Shown piece by piece: positions 1 to 8,289 of a stretch of DNA of 64,000 nt; the stretch's first letter is position 1; every line of letters starts with the position of its first letter. The position numbers were made by a program, and so were the translations under genes. The DNA is taken from NCBI RefSeq assembly GCF_022900255.1, contig NZ_JALIRM010000005.1, forward strand, positions 1-64,000, in the 5' to 3' direction. Origin of the DNA: Lederbergia wuyishanensis. GTDB lineage: Bacteria > Bacillota > Bacilli > Bacillales > Bacillaceae_C. Below the pieces are notes generated by a model. The model worked only from the letters and a program-made list of their open reading frames with translations. It searched no databases and was not told where the DNA came from.

Positions 1-117
1 ATTACAACAATAACCGGATTAAACAAAAACTGGCTGGCATGAGTCCGGTTCAATACCGTCTTCACACCAGCCAACTAGCTGCGTAATATGAAACTCTAAC
101 TTTTAGGGGTCACATCA
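1..117 (+). mobile_element. Right end of an IS3-family insertion sequence (truncated by window edge)
   Basis: The window opens inside the last codons of an IS3-type transposase. A 27-nt sequence at 91-117 follows; its reverse complement begins TGATGTGACCCC and continues into an AAAAGTT run. That is the usual look of IS3/IS150-group terminal inverted repeats. The element therefore ends near 117. The left end lies outside the window, so completeness and target-site duplication cannot be judged. Confidence 0.75.
3..86 (+). CDS. IS3-family transposase OrfB, C-terminal 27 residues
   Basis: Frame 3 from the window edge reads 27 codons to a TAA stop. It carries the motif YNNNRIKQKLAGMSPVQYR. This matches the extreme C-terminus of IS3/IS150-type OrfB integrases, the end of the DDE catalytic domain ('YN..R.K..L.GMSPV.YR'). 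The start and the catalytic residues are outside the window. The gene could be intact upstream. Confidence 0.8.
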   Translation, partial: YNNNRIKQKLAGMSPVQYRLHTSQLAA

Positions 118-527
118 ATATAATCTCTTGACACCTTTATTAGTTTATTTCAACTTTCATTAGGAATAACCTTTAAATATGGTAATAATCAGTTTGGGGA
201 ATAGGGAACCTGTACTAAAATACCATGAGACATTGAGAAGTCATGTAAATTTATTTTGTATCAGCAAAATAGTCTCTTCTTAATTCAACAGCAGAATGAT
301 TAGTTGAAGAAGGAACTTCATAAGAGGGCTAGAATAGTATTAGTAAAAGGCTGTTTTCGTATAGTTTTTGTTGTTTTTTAAAATCCCAAAAGCCGGCTTT
401 TACCCCTAAAAGGTGAGTTCAGCGGTTTTTTATGAAGGAACCGAGCTCTTTTCTCGGCGGAAAAACTAAGTTTTGAGTTCCAAATTTATTCTTATTATTT
501 AAATTTAAATATGGAAAGGAGTTTTAT
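118..527. other. Intergenic region after the IS; palindrome, no gene seen
   Basis: No convincing coding sequence is seen in this 410-nt AT-rich stretch. It contains a perfect 14-bp palindrome AAAAGCCGGCTTTT at 388-401. It also has a short inverted repeat (ccgag/ctcgg) at 441-457. These may be remnants of a terminator or of further mobile DNA next to the IS end. The promoter for the first NUDIX gene should lie here but is not obvious. Confidence 0.5.
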
Positions 528-935
528 ATGCAAGAATGGTTTGGCTCATCAGGTATTTGTATTAACGAAAATAATGAGCTGTTAATGGTTTTACAAGGTA
601 AACCTGAAGAGGAAAAAACGTGGTCAATTCCATCGGGAGGAAAAGAACACGATGAAACGTTTGAAGAATGTTGTATTAGAGAAATTGAAGAAGAAACGGG
701 CTATATCGTAGAAATTATTGACGAAGTTATGATTAAAAAAGGAAACTATGAACATCTTAATATATCTTTTGAAGTTCATTATTTTTTAGTAAAAGTAATT
801 GGCGGAAAAAGAATTATTCAAGATCCAGATAATTTGATTTATGATATAGCGTGGAAACCCTTAGAAGAAATACAAACTTTGGAATTGTCATTTCCTGAAG
901 ATAGAAGTTTTTTAATTGATTACATGACAAAATAA
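528..935 (+). CDS. NUDIX hydrolase
   Basis: This is a small (135 aa) cytosolic NUDIX protein, expected to hydrolyse a nucleoside-diphosphate-linked substrate with Mg2+. A complete NUDIX box (G-X5-E-X7-REUXEEXGU) spans about residues 37-59 and ends REIEEETGY, so all metal-binding glutamates are present. The ATG has a good ribosome site (GGAAAGGAG). A second NUDIX gene follows 75 nt downstream on the same strand. The substrate cannot be read from sequence; MutT-like cleaning, ADP-ribose or mRNA-cap-like activity are all possible. Confidence 0.85.
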   Translation: MQEWFGSSGICINENNELLMVLQGKPEEEKTWSIPSGGKEHDETFEECCIREIEEETGYIVEIIDEVMIKKGNYEHLNISFEVHYFLVKVIGGKRIIQDPDNLIYDIAWKPLEEIQTLELSFPEDRSFLIDYMTK

Positions 936-1010
936 AACAATATAGCGTTCGACTTTAATCGATTATGGATTTTCACAAAAATAAAAAATTCAATATGGAG
1001 GTGATTTTGA

Positions 1011-1484
1011 ATGGATTATCAACCACCAAAACAGACTATTTCAGTTTCTGCTTTTGTCATGAACGAAAAAGATGAGGTTTTATTACTTAGGACTCATTGG
1101 CGTTCAGAGACTTGGGAAATGCCAGGTGGAAATGTTGAAGTAGGAGAACCTTTAGACGAGGCCGTTTGTAGGGAATTTTTAGAGGAAACGGGAATTGTCA
1201 TCCGTCCTATTGGTATTACAGGTGTTTATTATAATGCAACGAAGCATGTTTTATCGGTTGTTTTTAAAGCCGAATATGTTAGTGGAGAAATAAATATTCA
1301 ACCAGAAGAAATAATAGAGGCCAGATATATTGAATTAAACGAATCTAATATTGACCAATACATAACTCGCCCACAACAAAAGTCAAGGACGCTCGATGCG
1401 ATGAAATCAAAGTGTTATATTCCATATGAAACTTGGGAGGTAGATCCTTCTTATAACTTGTTGTCTAGGTTATACGATGATTAA
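1011..1484 (+). CDS. NUDIX hydrolase
   Basis: This is a 157-aa NUDIX protein with a full signature at about residues 39-61, ending REFLEETGI. It is preceded by GGAGGTG. It is clearly different from the NUDIX protein just upstream (different N-terminus, longer C-terminus), so this is not a recent tandem duplication. The two may be co-transcribed, since the 75-nt gap shows no terminator. A strong hairpin follows the stop. The substrate is unknown. Confidence 0.85.
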   Translation: MDYQPPKQTISVSAFVMNEKDEVLLLRTHWRSETWEMPGGNVEVGEPLDEAVCREFLEETGIVIRPIGITGVYYNATKHVLSVVFKAEYVSGEINIQPEEIIEARYIELNESNIDQYITRPQQKSRTLDAMKSKCYIPYETWEVDPSYNLLSRLYDD

Positions 1485-1513
1485 TATGATCGTATTTGTT
1501 GAAATAATAGTAG

Positions 1514-1550
1514 AAAGGTGTCCAAATCACACATTTTGGACACCTTTCTT
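1514..1550. terminator. Bidirectional rho-independent terminator
   Basis: A perfect 13-bp stem (aaaggtgtccaaa/tttggacaccttt at 1514-1526 and 1535-1547) with an 8-nt loop sits between the convergent NUDIX and LacI genes. T-rich flanks on both strands suit termination from both sides. Confidence 0.85.
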
Positions 1551-1554
1551 TACT

Positions 1555-2523
1555 TTACTTCAACTTTCCCACAGAGCCACCCACAATTAATTCAACCGTA
1601 ATCTGGTGTGATTTAGTTTTTTCTTTTTTGATTAACTTGATTAATTGCTCCGCAGCCTTTGAGCCCCAGTCCTTTTTCGAATAATGGATAGTCGATAATC
1701 TAGGGTGGACAAATTGGGAAACTTCTATATCATCAAAGCCTATGATATGGATATGCTCTCCAATAACGAAGTCAGTCCCTGATAAATAATTATACATTCC
1801 GATTGCCATTTCATCGTTAAAACAGAAGACGGCAACAGGATCCGTATAATTTTGAATGATTTGTTGGGCTGCCCGTTCTCCAGATGGTTTGTCAAAGTCG
1901 CCATGTATAATCTGATATGAAATAGAAGGGTGGTTTTCCATTAGCTCTTGAACATAATGCAGTCTTTGTTCTGAATCATAGGAACCTGGTGAGCCAGTTA
2001 CGAATACGATTTTATTGTGCCCGTTCTTCAGCAAGAAATTAACGGCAAGCTCGGCACCCATCTTATTATCGAGCAATACACGTTCAATATTTGGATTATC
2101 AATTTCGCGATCTAATACAACAAGCTTATGCCCGCGGTCAGCATAGCTAATTAGTTCCTCATCAGGAAAAGTAGCGTCTAGTACAATCGCACCGTCAATG
2201 ATTCCTTCAGGTAAAAAACGATGAGACTCTTCGCCAGTACACACGACCAAATCGTAATTTTTGCTATTCAATGTTTCTCGCATACCATGAAGAAGCTGAC
2301 CGAAAAATGGACCGCTGTAATCTGTTAAAAAAGCACCGATTATTTTGGTTTTTCTCTTTTTTAATGTTCTGGCCGCTGCGTTCGGTATGTAATTAAGTTC
2401 TTTTGCGATAGCAAGTATTTTTGCACTTGTTTCTTCCGTCACTTTAGGACTGCCGTTCAGGGCGTAAGAAACAGTGGAAATGGAAACACCTGCTTTTTTC
2501 GCTATATCTTTAATGCTAACCAT
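1555..2523 (-). CDS. LacI-family transcriptional regulator
   Basis: A LacI/GalR repressor of about 322 aa. The N-terminal HTH is typical (IKDIAKKAGVSISTVSYALN, about residues 3-22). The hinge follows, then a periplasmic-binding-protein-like effector domain ('GAFLTDYSGPFFGQLLHGM' region). Start chosen at 2523: an upstream in-frame ATG at 2592 would add 23 residues not typical of the family. The chosen ATG has GGAGAG about 9 nt upstream. It lies downstream of, and on the same strand as, the GH94-like gene. Two LacI-type operators lie in front of that gene, so it probably controls it. The effector is probably a sugar released by the pathway, but this is inference. Confidence 0.9.
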   Translation of the reverse strand: MVSIKDIAKKAGVSISTVSYALNGSPKVTEETSAKILAIAKELNYIPNAAARTLKKRKTKIIGAFLTDYSGPFFGQLLHGMRETLNSKNYDLVVCTGEESHRFLPEGIIDGAIVLDATFPDEELISYADRGHKLVVLDREIDNPNIERVLLDNKMGAELAVNFLLKNGHNKIVFVTGSPGSYDSEQRLHYVQELMENHPSISYQIIHGDFDKPSGERAAQQIIQNYTDPVAVFCFNDEMAIGMYNYLSGTDFVIGEHIHIIGFDDIEVSQFVHPRLSTIHYSKKDWGSKAAEQLIKLIKKEKTKSHQITVELIVGGSVGKLK

Positions 2524-2591
2524 TCCGCTCTCTCCATTCTTGCAAATCCACTTACTTCTACTGTATCGGTAGTTCAGGTTTTTGACAATCA

Positions 2592-2627
2592 CAAAAAAGA
2601 AAAAGCAGCGGACTACTTGCCGCCGCT
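2592..2627 (-). terminator. Terminator after the GH94-like gene
   Basis: On the minus strand an 8-bp GC-rich stem (agcggcgg/ccgctgct, one G-U pair) is followed by a T-rich tail. It lies between the GH94-like stop and the LacI start, so the repressor is probably made partly from its own promoter or by read-through. Confidence 0.65.
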
Positions 2628-2634
2628 CTTCTTA

Positions 2635-5600
2635 TTAAATATAGATTTCTACTGTATTTCCTTGTTCGTTCAATCGTTTAATCCAATCCTCTTTTGCAAT
2701 ACGGATTCCGCCTGTACGGTATGGATTTTCAACACGAACTGTATCCAAAGTTTCGCCGTTTATTTTTACTGAAGTTTCAGCTGCACCTGTCAAATGGTAG
2801 ACAAAGGTAACTGGCATACTGTCAATTTCAAAATCAAAGCGAAGACCATTTAGTGACTCTGGCAATACTGGATCAATGACTAAATCACCAGCTTGGATTC
2901 TAATACCAAGAACATTCGAGATCAATTGATTCATATAAATTCCTGGTCCGCTTGAATAGATGCGCCATCCGCCTTTGACGGCAACAGAACCAGTTCTTAA
3001 CTCGTTAAATCTATCTTGTGCTTCATAACGAGTGTTAAATTTACCGTCAGAACTACTGAAATATGAGTTACTTTGACGTAATTCAGCATTTGGAACTGCT
3101 TGTTGAATGCTGACTGGATTAATAATCTCTAGACCCTTCCATGCATCTTCCGCTTTACCGAGTTTCGCCATCGCTTCAATATAACGAATGTGAGCATGAA
3201 CATATTGTAATCCAACTTCACGGCCGAAGTTAGAAGCCTGTTCAGCCCGCTTGAAATGAGTACTCACTCCACCTTCATAATTTGCAGGACGATTCATCAA
3301 TCGTACTCCGTCTGGGCAGAAGAATGTTTCTTTAATTAGTTGATAATGAGTTTCTGCTTGTTCCGGTGTCAAAAGCTCACTAATCATACTGCGTGTCATA
3401 GGAAGGAGACGGTATTGGATACCAGTCTTTGTATCTTCAGGGTGAAGCATTTTTTCCGGTTGATCCGCATTTTCCAAGTATAAGAACCCAGGAATGATAT
3501 TAGATGGCTCCATATATTTATGGAAATCAGCATTGATACCAGCTGCGAGTTCATACAATTCCTTTGATTCTTCCGGCTTTACAGCTTCAAGAGATTTAGC
3601 CAATTGTTTAATAGATTGATAAGTTAGTGCCACTGTCCAACTGCTCGCCATATATTGTTTAAGTTGAGCGTTCGCTGGTTGAAGCGTGTCATCCCAGTCG
3701 CCATCACCGTAAGAAGATAGAAACGTATCATGCAAGAAATGATTTTTAATATAGTCAATTTCTTTTTTAGCATGATCGAATATCGAAGCAGTTTGTACAG
3801 TGAACTGGAAGCTGCTACGATCCATATACGGAACTTCTTCCTCTAAAATTCCAAAGTCCTGTGTAACATTTAAATAATCACTTAACACTTTCAATGGCCA
3901 AACAATGATATCACCGTGACTTTCTCCAGCTTGAATATTTAGATAACGATCAAACATGAACCATTGTGGCCAGTTGCCATCGTTTTCGTATTGGTGAGAG
4001 AATACCGTTTTTAGGATATTTTTAACGACATGGTATTTTTGTGTCGCCATAAAATATTCAACTGGGCCCTGACATACATCACGAGTTCCCCAAGCAGCGC
4101 CACCATATTGTTCTAAACCGTGTGGAACCGAGTAATGCACGAGCATGTTATGTGTATACCACCAAGCAAGTGTATTAAATTTTTCAATCATCTCAGGTGT
4201 AGAGCCTTGATAAGAAAGTTTAAAACCATTCATTGTCTTCTTGAAAAACTCACGGTATTTTTCAATTTCTTCCACGACATCACAATCAGTGAAAGGCACT
4301 ACTTTCCCGTGTAGGAGTCCTTGGACTGTCATGGACCAAGCAGATGTCTCATTTACTTCAAGTACAATAATGGATGCTGAGTTAGCTTCCACATTTTCTG
4401 CCAACAATTGCTCATTTGCTACAGTGAATTCAGCACCAGTAACACGTAGACGATATGTTAAGTCAGGATAGTTATTCTTATTAAAAGCACCTTGTCCGGC
4501 ATTAAAAGTTAGAACTTCATTTTTTCTCTCCATGACAAATGGTGATTGAAACTCATTGCTATCCATAATGACTTGGTTTGTAACTAAATAAGGATAAGCT
4601 TTTCCACTTAATGTATGGACGTTTAAATGAACTTCTGTAGAATCGACTGTTGTAAAGTTTGTAATCACGAATGTTTCTGAATCTGTTTTATAATACCAAC
4701 GTGCATAATTAAAGCCTAGTTCAAATAGAGAAGGCATTGTTAGCAGTTGATAGCGGTCATTGATTTTAACATAAATACGTTGACCGGATGTCTTCATTAC
4801 GTTAAGGGCATTTCTAGCATTTGTATTGAATTTGTTAAAAGAAGTATTGCCGATAACGAGCTGGCAATTGAAAATTCCGTACATATAGGAAGTCGTTGTA
4901 ATAACTTCCTCAATGCTTTCTACATTGTTCCCGCTCATTAAAATATGACCATGCGGGCGTTCAACAAGAAGTTCTTTTTCCTTCAAGACAATATGTTCAT
5001 GCGTATCTGTAAAGAAAGAAAGTAGTGTCTCACCGTCCCATTCTTCTTGATGACGATTAGGGTAGAGGAGATTGATTTCTTCTGCTGACATGGATTTTGT
5101 TTGCAACGGTACGCCAATGGATGTTGATAATGATACCTTTTCAGTAGATGTAAAATCCTTTTGCTCAGCTTGTTTTACATTTTCCCACGCATCTATTATT
5201 TCATTTTCAAACTCTAATGTAGAGATAGCTTCTACATGGTTTTCTTTAAAAAGACCATAAAAAACAAACTGTGTTGCTCCAGCAAGCTTCACTTTTTCTG
5301 ATTGAAGTGCTGTGTAAGTAAATTCGTATTGATATACTTCATTTGCAAGGGTTGCTTTAGATAATGATTCTGGTTTATTTGTTTCTTTATAGGACTTTCC
5401 GAAAAATTGGAATCCATCTGTTGAATAACCAACAACCTTGGACAAAGCTCCTTGTTGTATATAAGGGAAGCCTGTAGACTGCGGCTGATTTTGGCGAGAG
5501 CAAACGATGAAGCCTCTATTTTCGTTGTTAAAAACTTTATTGTCCACGTATTGAGACATGTAAGCTTCATTGGAACGAACAGCCCCTTGATCGGCAAGGC

Positions 5601-5979
5601 CAATATCTTGAGCATAAATAACATCTATTTCTACATCAGAACCATCTACATTAACATCCCAAAACCAGATGTTTTGCTTCGATAATGTAAACGTAACTTT
5701 ATAGTTTACTTGCTTGTATGAACCTTCCCAACAAGCTTGGTTGTCAGAATACGAGAACTTGCTTGTAGATTGTACTCCTAGTAGGGGAATTGCTTCGATT
5801 TTTTCACCATCATGAAAACGTAAATAAATATTATTTAACGAACCATCAATAGGATTGGCAATCCATTGACTAATCATGAGATGATTGGAGGCAGCAACTT
5901 GCAAATCTCCACTGTTTAAAAATGAAAATTGCAAATTACCTGCGTTCATTTTAATCGTTGAATCTGTAATAGTAGTCAT
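2635..5979 (-). CDS. GH94-like glycoside phosphorylase (cellobiose phosphorylase superfamily)
   Basis: This is a 1114-aa protein with the (alpha/alpha)6-barrel signature of GH94 and related phosphorylases. The general-acid region reads YGDGDWDDTLQP at residues 757-768; D761 is the likely proton donor. Substrate-site stretches such as GTRDVCQGP and HSYPH-type loops lie further upstream and downstream. Canonical cellobiose phosphorylases are about 800-830 aa, so this one has roughly 270 extra N-terminal residues. It could belong to the longer beta-glucan phosphorylase groups (GH149/GH161-like) rather than true GH94. No signal peptide is seen, so it probably acts on imported oligosaccharides. 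Start at 5979 is chosen for its GAGGGAG site; an upstream in-frame start at 6018 lacks one and would place the coding region over the operator. Confidence 0.75.
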   Translation of the reverse strand: MTTITDSTIKMNAGNLQFSFLNSGDLQVAASNHLMISQWIANPIDGSLNNIYLRFHDGEKIEAIPLLGVQSTSKFSYSDNQACWEGSYKQVNYKVTFTLSKQNIWFWDVNVDGSDVEIDVIYAQDIGLADQGAVRSNEAYMSQYVDNKVFNNENRGFIVCSRQNQPQSTGFPYIQQGALSKVVGYSTDGFQFFGKSYKETNKPESLSKATLANEVYQYEFTYTALQSEKVKLAGATQFVFYGLFKENHVEAISTLEFENEIIDAWENVKQAEQKDFTSTEKVSLSTSIGVPLQTKSMSAEEINLLYPNRHQEEWDGETLLSFFTDTHEHIVLKEKELLVERPHGHILMSGNNVESIEEVITTTSYMYGIFNCQLVIGNTSFNKFNTNARNALNVMKTSGQRIYVKINDRYQLLTMPSLFELGFNYARWYYKTDSETFVITNFTTVDSTEVHLNVHTLSGKAYPYLVTNQVIMDSNEFQSPFVMERKNEVLTFNAGQGAFNKNNYPDLTYRLRVTGAEFTVANEQLLAENVEANSASIIVLEVNETSAWSMTVQGLLHGKVVPFTDCDVVEEIEKYREFFKKTMNGFKLSYQGSTPEMIEKFNTLAWWYTHNMLVHYSVPHGLEQYGGAAWGTRDVCQGPVEYFMATQKYHVVKNILKTVFSHQYENDGNWPQWFMFDRYLNIQAGESHGDIIVWPLKVLSDYLNVTQDFGILEEEVPYMDRSSFQFTVQTASIFDHAKKEIDYIKNHFLHDTFLSSYGDGDWDDTLQPANAQLKQYMASSWTVALTYQSIKQLAKSLEAVKPEESKELYELAAGINADFHKYMEPSNIIPGFLYLENADQPEKMLHPEDTKTGIQYRLLPMTRSMISELLTPEQAETHYQLIKETFFCPDGVRLMNRPANYEGGVSTHFKRAEQASNFGREVGLQYVHAHIRYIEAMAKLGKAEDAWKGLEIINPVSIQQAVPNAELRQSNSYFSSSDGKFNTRYEAQDRFNELRTGSVAVKGGWRIYSSGPGIYMNQLISNVLGIRIQAGDLVIDPVLPESLNGLRFDFEIDSMPVTFVYHLTGAAETSVKINGETLDTVRVENPYRTGGIRIAKEDWIKRLNEQGNTVEIYI

Positions 5980-6016
5980 GATTAACTCCCTCGAATCACT
6001 GATAATTTTTACAGGC

Positions 6017-6034
6017 AATCGAAACGTTTCGATT
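6017..6034. promoter_or_regulatory. LacI-family operator, perfect 18-bp palindrome
   Basis: AATCGAAACGTTTCGATT is a perfect palindrome with the central CG typical of LacI/GalR operators. It lies 38 nt upstream of the chosen start of the GH94-like gene. Confidence 0.85.
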
Positions 6035-6083
6035 CCTTTGTTACTTGGATTATAAACGCATTAAAAACGTAAGTCAATGATAG

Positions 6084-6099
6084 AATCGAAACGTTTTTA
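6084..6099. promoter_or_regulatory. Second LacI-family operator (one strong half-site)
   Basis: AATCGAAACGTTTTTA repeats the left half and centre of the palindrome at 6017-6034. Centre-to-centre distance is 67 bp. The site lies between the divergent GH94-like and esterase genes, so it could serve either one or allow looping. Confidence 0.7.
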
Positions 6100-6235
6100 T
6101 TAATTCTTAAAGATATGCTAAAATAAGGTAAAGTGACCTTGCAAAAAATTAATTTCAGTCTGAAATATATTGATATAATTTTTGGTAGGGGTTACATTTT
6201 TACTAGATGTATATTGTGAAGGGGGTTGGTAATAG

Positions 6236-6898
6236 ATGGATGAACTTCGAATTCAAAAAGAGGTAACGATTACAAAACATGTAGAGTTATCTTATTTACT
6301 GTCATTGCCGAAAGACTACGAAGAAAATTACGAAACTTCATATCCTCTCGTTTTATTTTTACATGGAGCGGGAGAGCGCGGCGATGATTTAAATCTAGTA
6401 AAACTACACGGACCACCAAAACTAGTTAGTGAACGTGATTTTCCGTTTATCCTCGTGTCACCACAATGTCCGTTCGAACAAAGATATTCGACATGGCATC
6501 TTTATATGGATGATCTCAATGCGCTAATCGATGAGATGATTGAAAAATATCGGGTGGACAAGAAAAGGGTCTATGTTACCGGTCTAAGCATGGGAGGCTT
6601 TGGAACATGGGAAATAGCAAAGCTATATCCTGAAAAGTTTGCTGCGGCTGCCCCAATCTGTGGCGGGGGGTCTACTAAGCAAATAGAAAGGCTGAAAAAT
6701 GTTCCTGTTTGGGCTTTTCATGGAGCCAAAGATGATGTCGTTCTACTAGAAGAAAGCGAACGTATGGTAGAAGCACTTAGTGAAGTAGGGGGCAACGTGA
6801 AGTTAACTGTTTATCCGGATGCTAATCATGATTCTTGGACGGAGACGTATAATAACCCTAAATTTTATGAATGGCTTTTAAGCCAGAAGAAAGAATAG
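6236..6898 (+). CDS. Alpha/beta-hydrolase, phospholipase/carboxylesterase or prolyl-oligopeptidase-like
   Basis: A 220-aa cytosolic alpha/beta hydrolase. The nucleophile elbow is GLSMGGFG with S118; D166 or D167 (GAKDDV) and H198 (ANHDSW) complete the triad. LFLHGAGERGDD near residue 40 forms the oxyanion strand. It resembles PHB-depolymerase-like or acetyl-xylan-type small esterases that remove acyl groups from oligosaccharides. It is divergent from the GH94-like gene and shares the operator-bearing region, which supports co-regulation by the LacI protein. The GGGGG site is about 10 nt from the ATG. Confidence 0.8.
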   Translation: MDELRIQKEVTITKHVELSYLLSLPKDYEENYETSYPLVLFLHGAGERGDDLNLVKLHGPPKLVSERDFPFILVSPQCPFEQRYSTWHLYMDDLNALIDEMIEKYRVDKKRVYVTGLSMGGFGTWEIAKLYPEKFAAAAPICGGGSTKQIERLKNVPVWAFHGAKDDVVLLEESERMVEALSEVGGNVKLTVYPDANHDSWTETYNNPKFYEWLLSQKKE

Positions 6899-6994
6899 TT
6901 ATTGATTGCGTTTTCAAAATATAATTGTAGTTTTATAATTAATTTGATAGAATTAAGCGAAAAATGTGTAACTTTTACAAGGGAGAAGATATAA

Positions 6995-8017
6995 GTGAGT
7001 AAACTGAAGGTTGCGGTTGTTGGCTGTGGAAGTATTGCGAGATATCGCCATTTACCTGAATATGCAGCGAATGACCAAGTAGAATTAGTCGCAGTTTGTG
7101 ACATTGTTGAAGATAGAGCAAAAGAAATGGCAGAACAATATGGAGCTAAAGCATATACAGATTACAAAACGATGTTAGATGAAGCCGATGTAGATGTTGT
7201 TTCCGTTTGTACGCCTAACTACTTGCATGCTCCAGTTTCAATTGATGCATTGAATGCTGGCAAGCACGTATTATGTGAAAAGCCAATGGCAACTTCAGAA
7301 GAAGATGCGCTTGCTATGATTGAAGCTGCTAAAAATAATAATAAAAAATTAATGATTGCTCATAACCAACGTTTCGTACCTTCTCATGAAAAAGCGAGAG
7401 AATTAATTGAAAACGGAGAAGTTGGCAAAATTTATGGCTTCAGAACTGCTTTTGGACATCCAGGACCAGAAGGATGGAGCATTGATGGTAAAGACAGCTG
7501 GTTCTTCAGAAAAGAAGAAGCATTCATTGGTGCAATGGGAGACCTTGGTGTTCATAAAACAGATTTAATGCGCTATTTACTTGGTGAAGAATTTGTTGAA
7601 GTAGGTGCATTTGTTGAAGCGGGTGCAAAAAAAGATAGCACAGTCGATGACAATGCAGTTTGTGTATTGAAATCTGAAAGCGGAATTATTGGAACATTGG
7701 CTGCAAGCTGGGCATATCAAAAAGAAGATAATTCAACTGTTATATATGGAGAAAAAGGCGTTATCCGTCTTGAAGATGATCCAGAATATTCATTGATTGT
7801 TCATTATCGAAATGGTGAAACGAAGAATTTTGATCTTGGTAAAATTCAATCCAATGAAGAAGGCGGACAAAACAGCACGAGAGTTATCGAGAATTTCGTA
7901 AATAGCATCGTGAATGACACTGAACCACCAATTAACGGTGAAGAAGGAATGAAATCCTTGAAAGTTGTTCTTGCAGCACTAAAATCAAGTGAAACGAAAC
8001 AAATCGTTCAATTTTAA
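6995..8017 (+). CDS. Gfo/Idh/MocA-family oxidoreductase
   Basis: A 340-aa NAD(P)-dependent sugar or inositol dehydrogenase. The N-terminal Rossmann fold has VVGCGSIA (about residues 8-15). The family EKP motif (CEKPMAT) lies near residue 95. The C-terminal Gfo/Idh domain has GDLGVHKTDLMRY around residues 185-197. GTG start with GGGAGA just upstream. It probably oxidises or reduces a sugar position in the pathway that the epimerase downstream continues. The exact substrate is unknown. Confidence 0.88.
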   Translation: MSKLKVAVVGCGSIARYRHLPEYAANDQVELVAVCDIVEDRAKEMAEQYGAKAYTDYKTMLDEADVDVVSVCTPNYLHAPVSIDALNAGKHVLCEKPMATSEEDALAMIEAAKNNNKKLMIAHNQRFVPSHEKARELIENGEVGKIYGFRTAFGHPGPEGWSIDGKDSWFFRKEEAFIGAMGDLGVHKTDLMRYLLGEEFVEVGAFVEAGAKKDSTVDDNAVCVLKSESGIIGTLAASWAYQKEDNSTVIYGEKGVIRLEDDPEYSLIVHYRNGETKNFDLGKIQSNEEGGQNSTRVIENFVNSIVNDTEPPINGEEGMKSLKVVLAALKSSETKQIVQF

Positions 8018-8074
8018 AAAGTGTAGGAAAGTACTTGATTCAATAGAATTGCGATGGCAACGAATATCTGCTTC

Positions 8075-8204
8075 GTCTAGCTCCAGCGCCTAGTGCCTAG
8101 CAAACTTTCGGTATAAGTCAACATCGGTTCACCGTGTTTCTTTTATCTCGTCAGAACCCTAAAAAGTTTGTACGTCGCTGAGCACGCGCTTACGCTTTTG
8201 TTCT
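8075..8204. repeat. Dispersed intergenic repeat, copy A
   Basis: Begins GTCTAGCTCCAGCGCC, passes through an AAGTCAACATCGGTTC block and a TCTCGTCAGAA block, and ends GCGCTTACGCTTTTGTTC. The same ordered blocks recur near 25.06 and 38.54 kb, with a shorter form near 47.3 kb. The ends are partly complementary (agcgc/gcgct), so the whole could fold. No protein is likely. Confidence 0.75.
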
Positions 8205-8289
8205 CAAAATAGTTTAATATGGAGTTGAGGTGATACGATTCACCTCAATCTATACATATAAAAAATTTAGAAGGGATCGGTGTTAAACT

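Noticed and set aside
5289-5624. A 111-codon minus-strand frame
   Set aside because: It lies in another frame inside the phosphorylase-like gene and has no ribosome site or family features.
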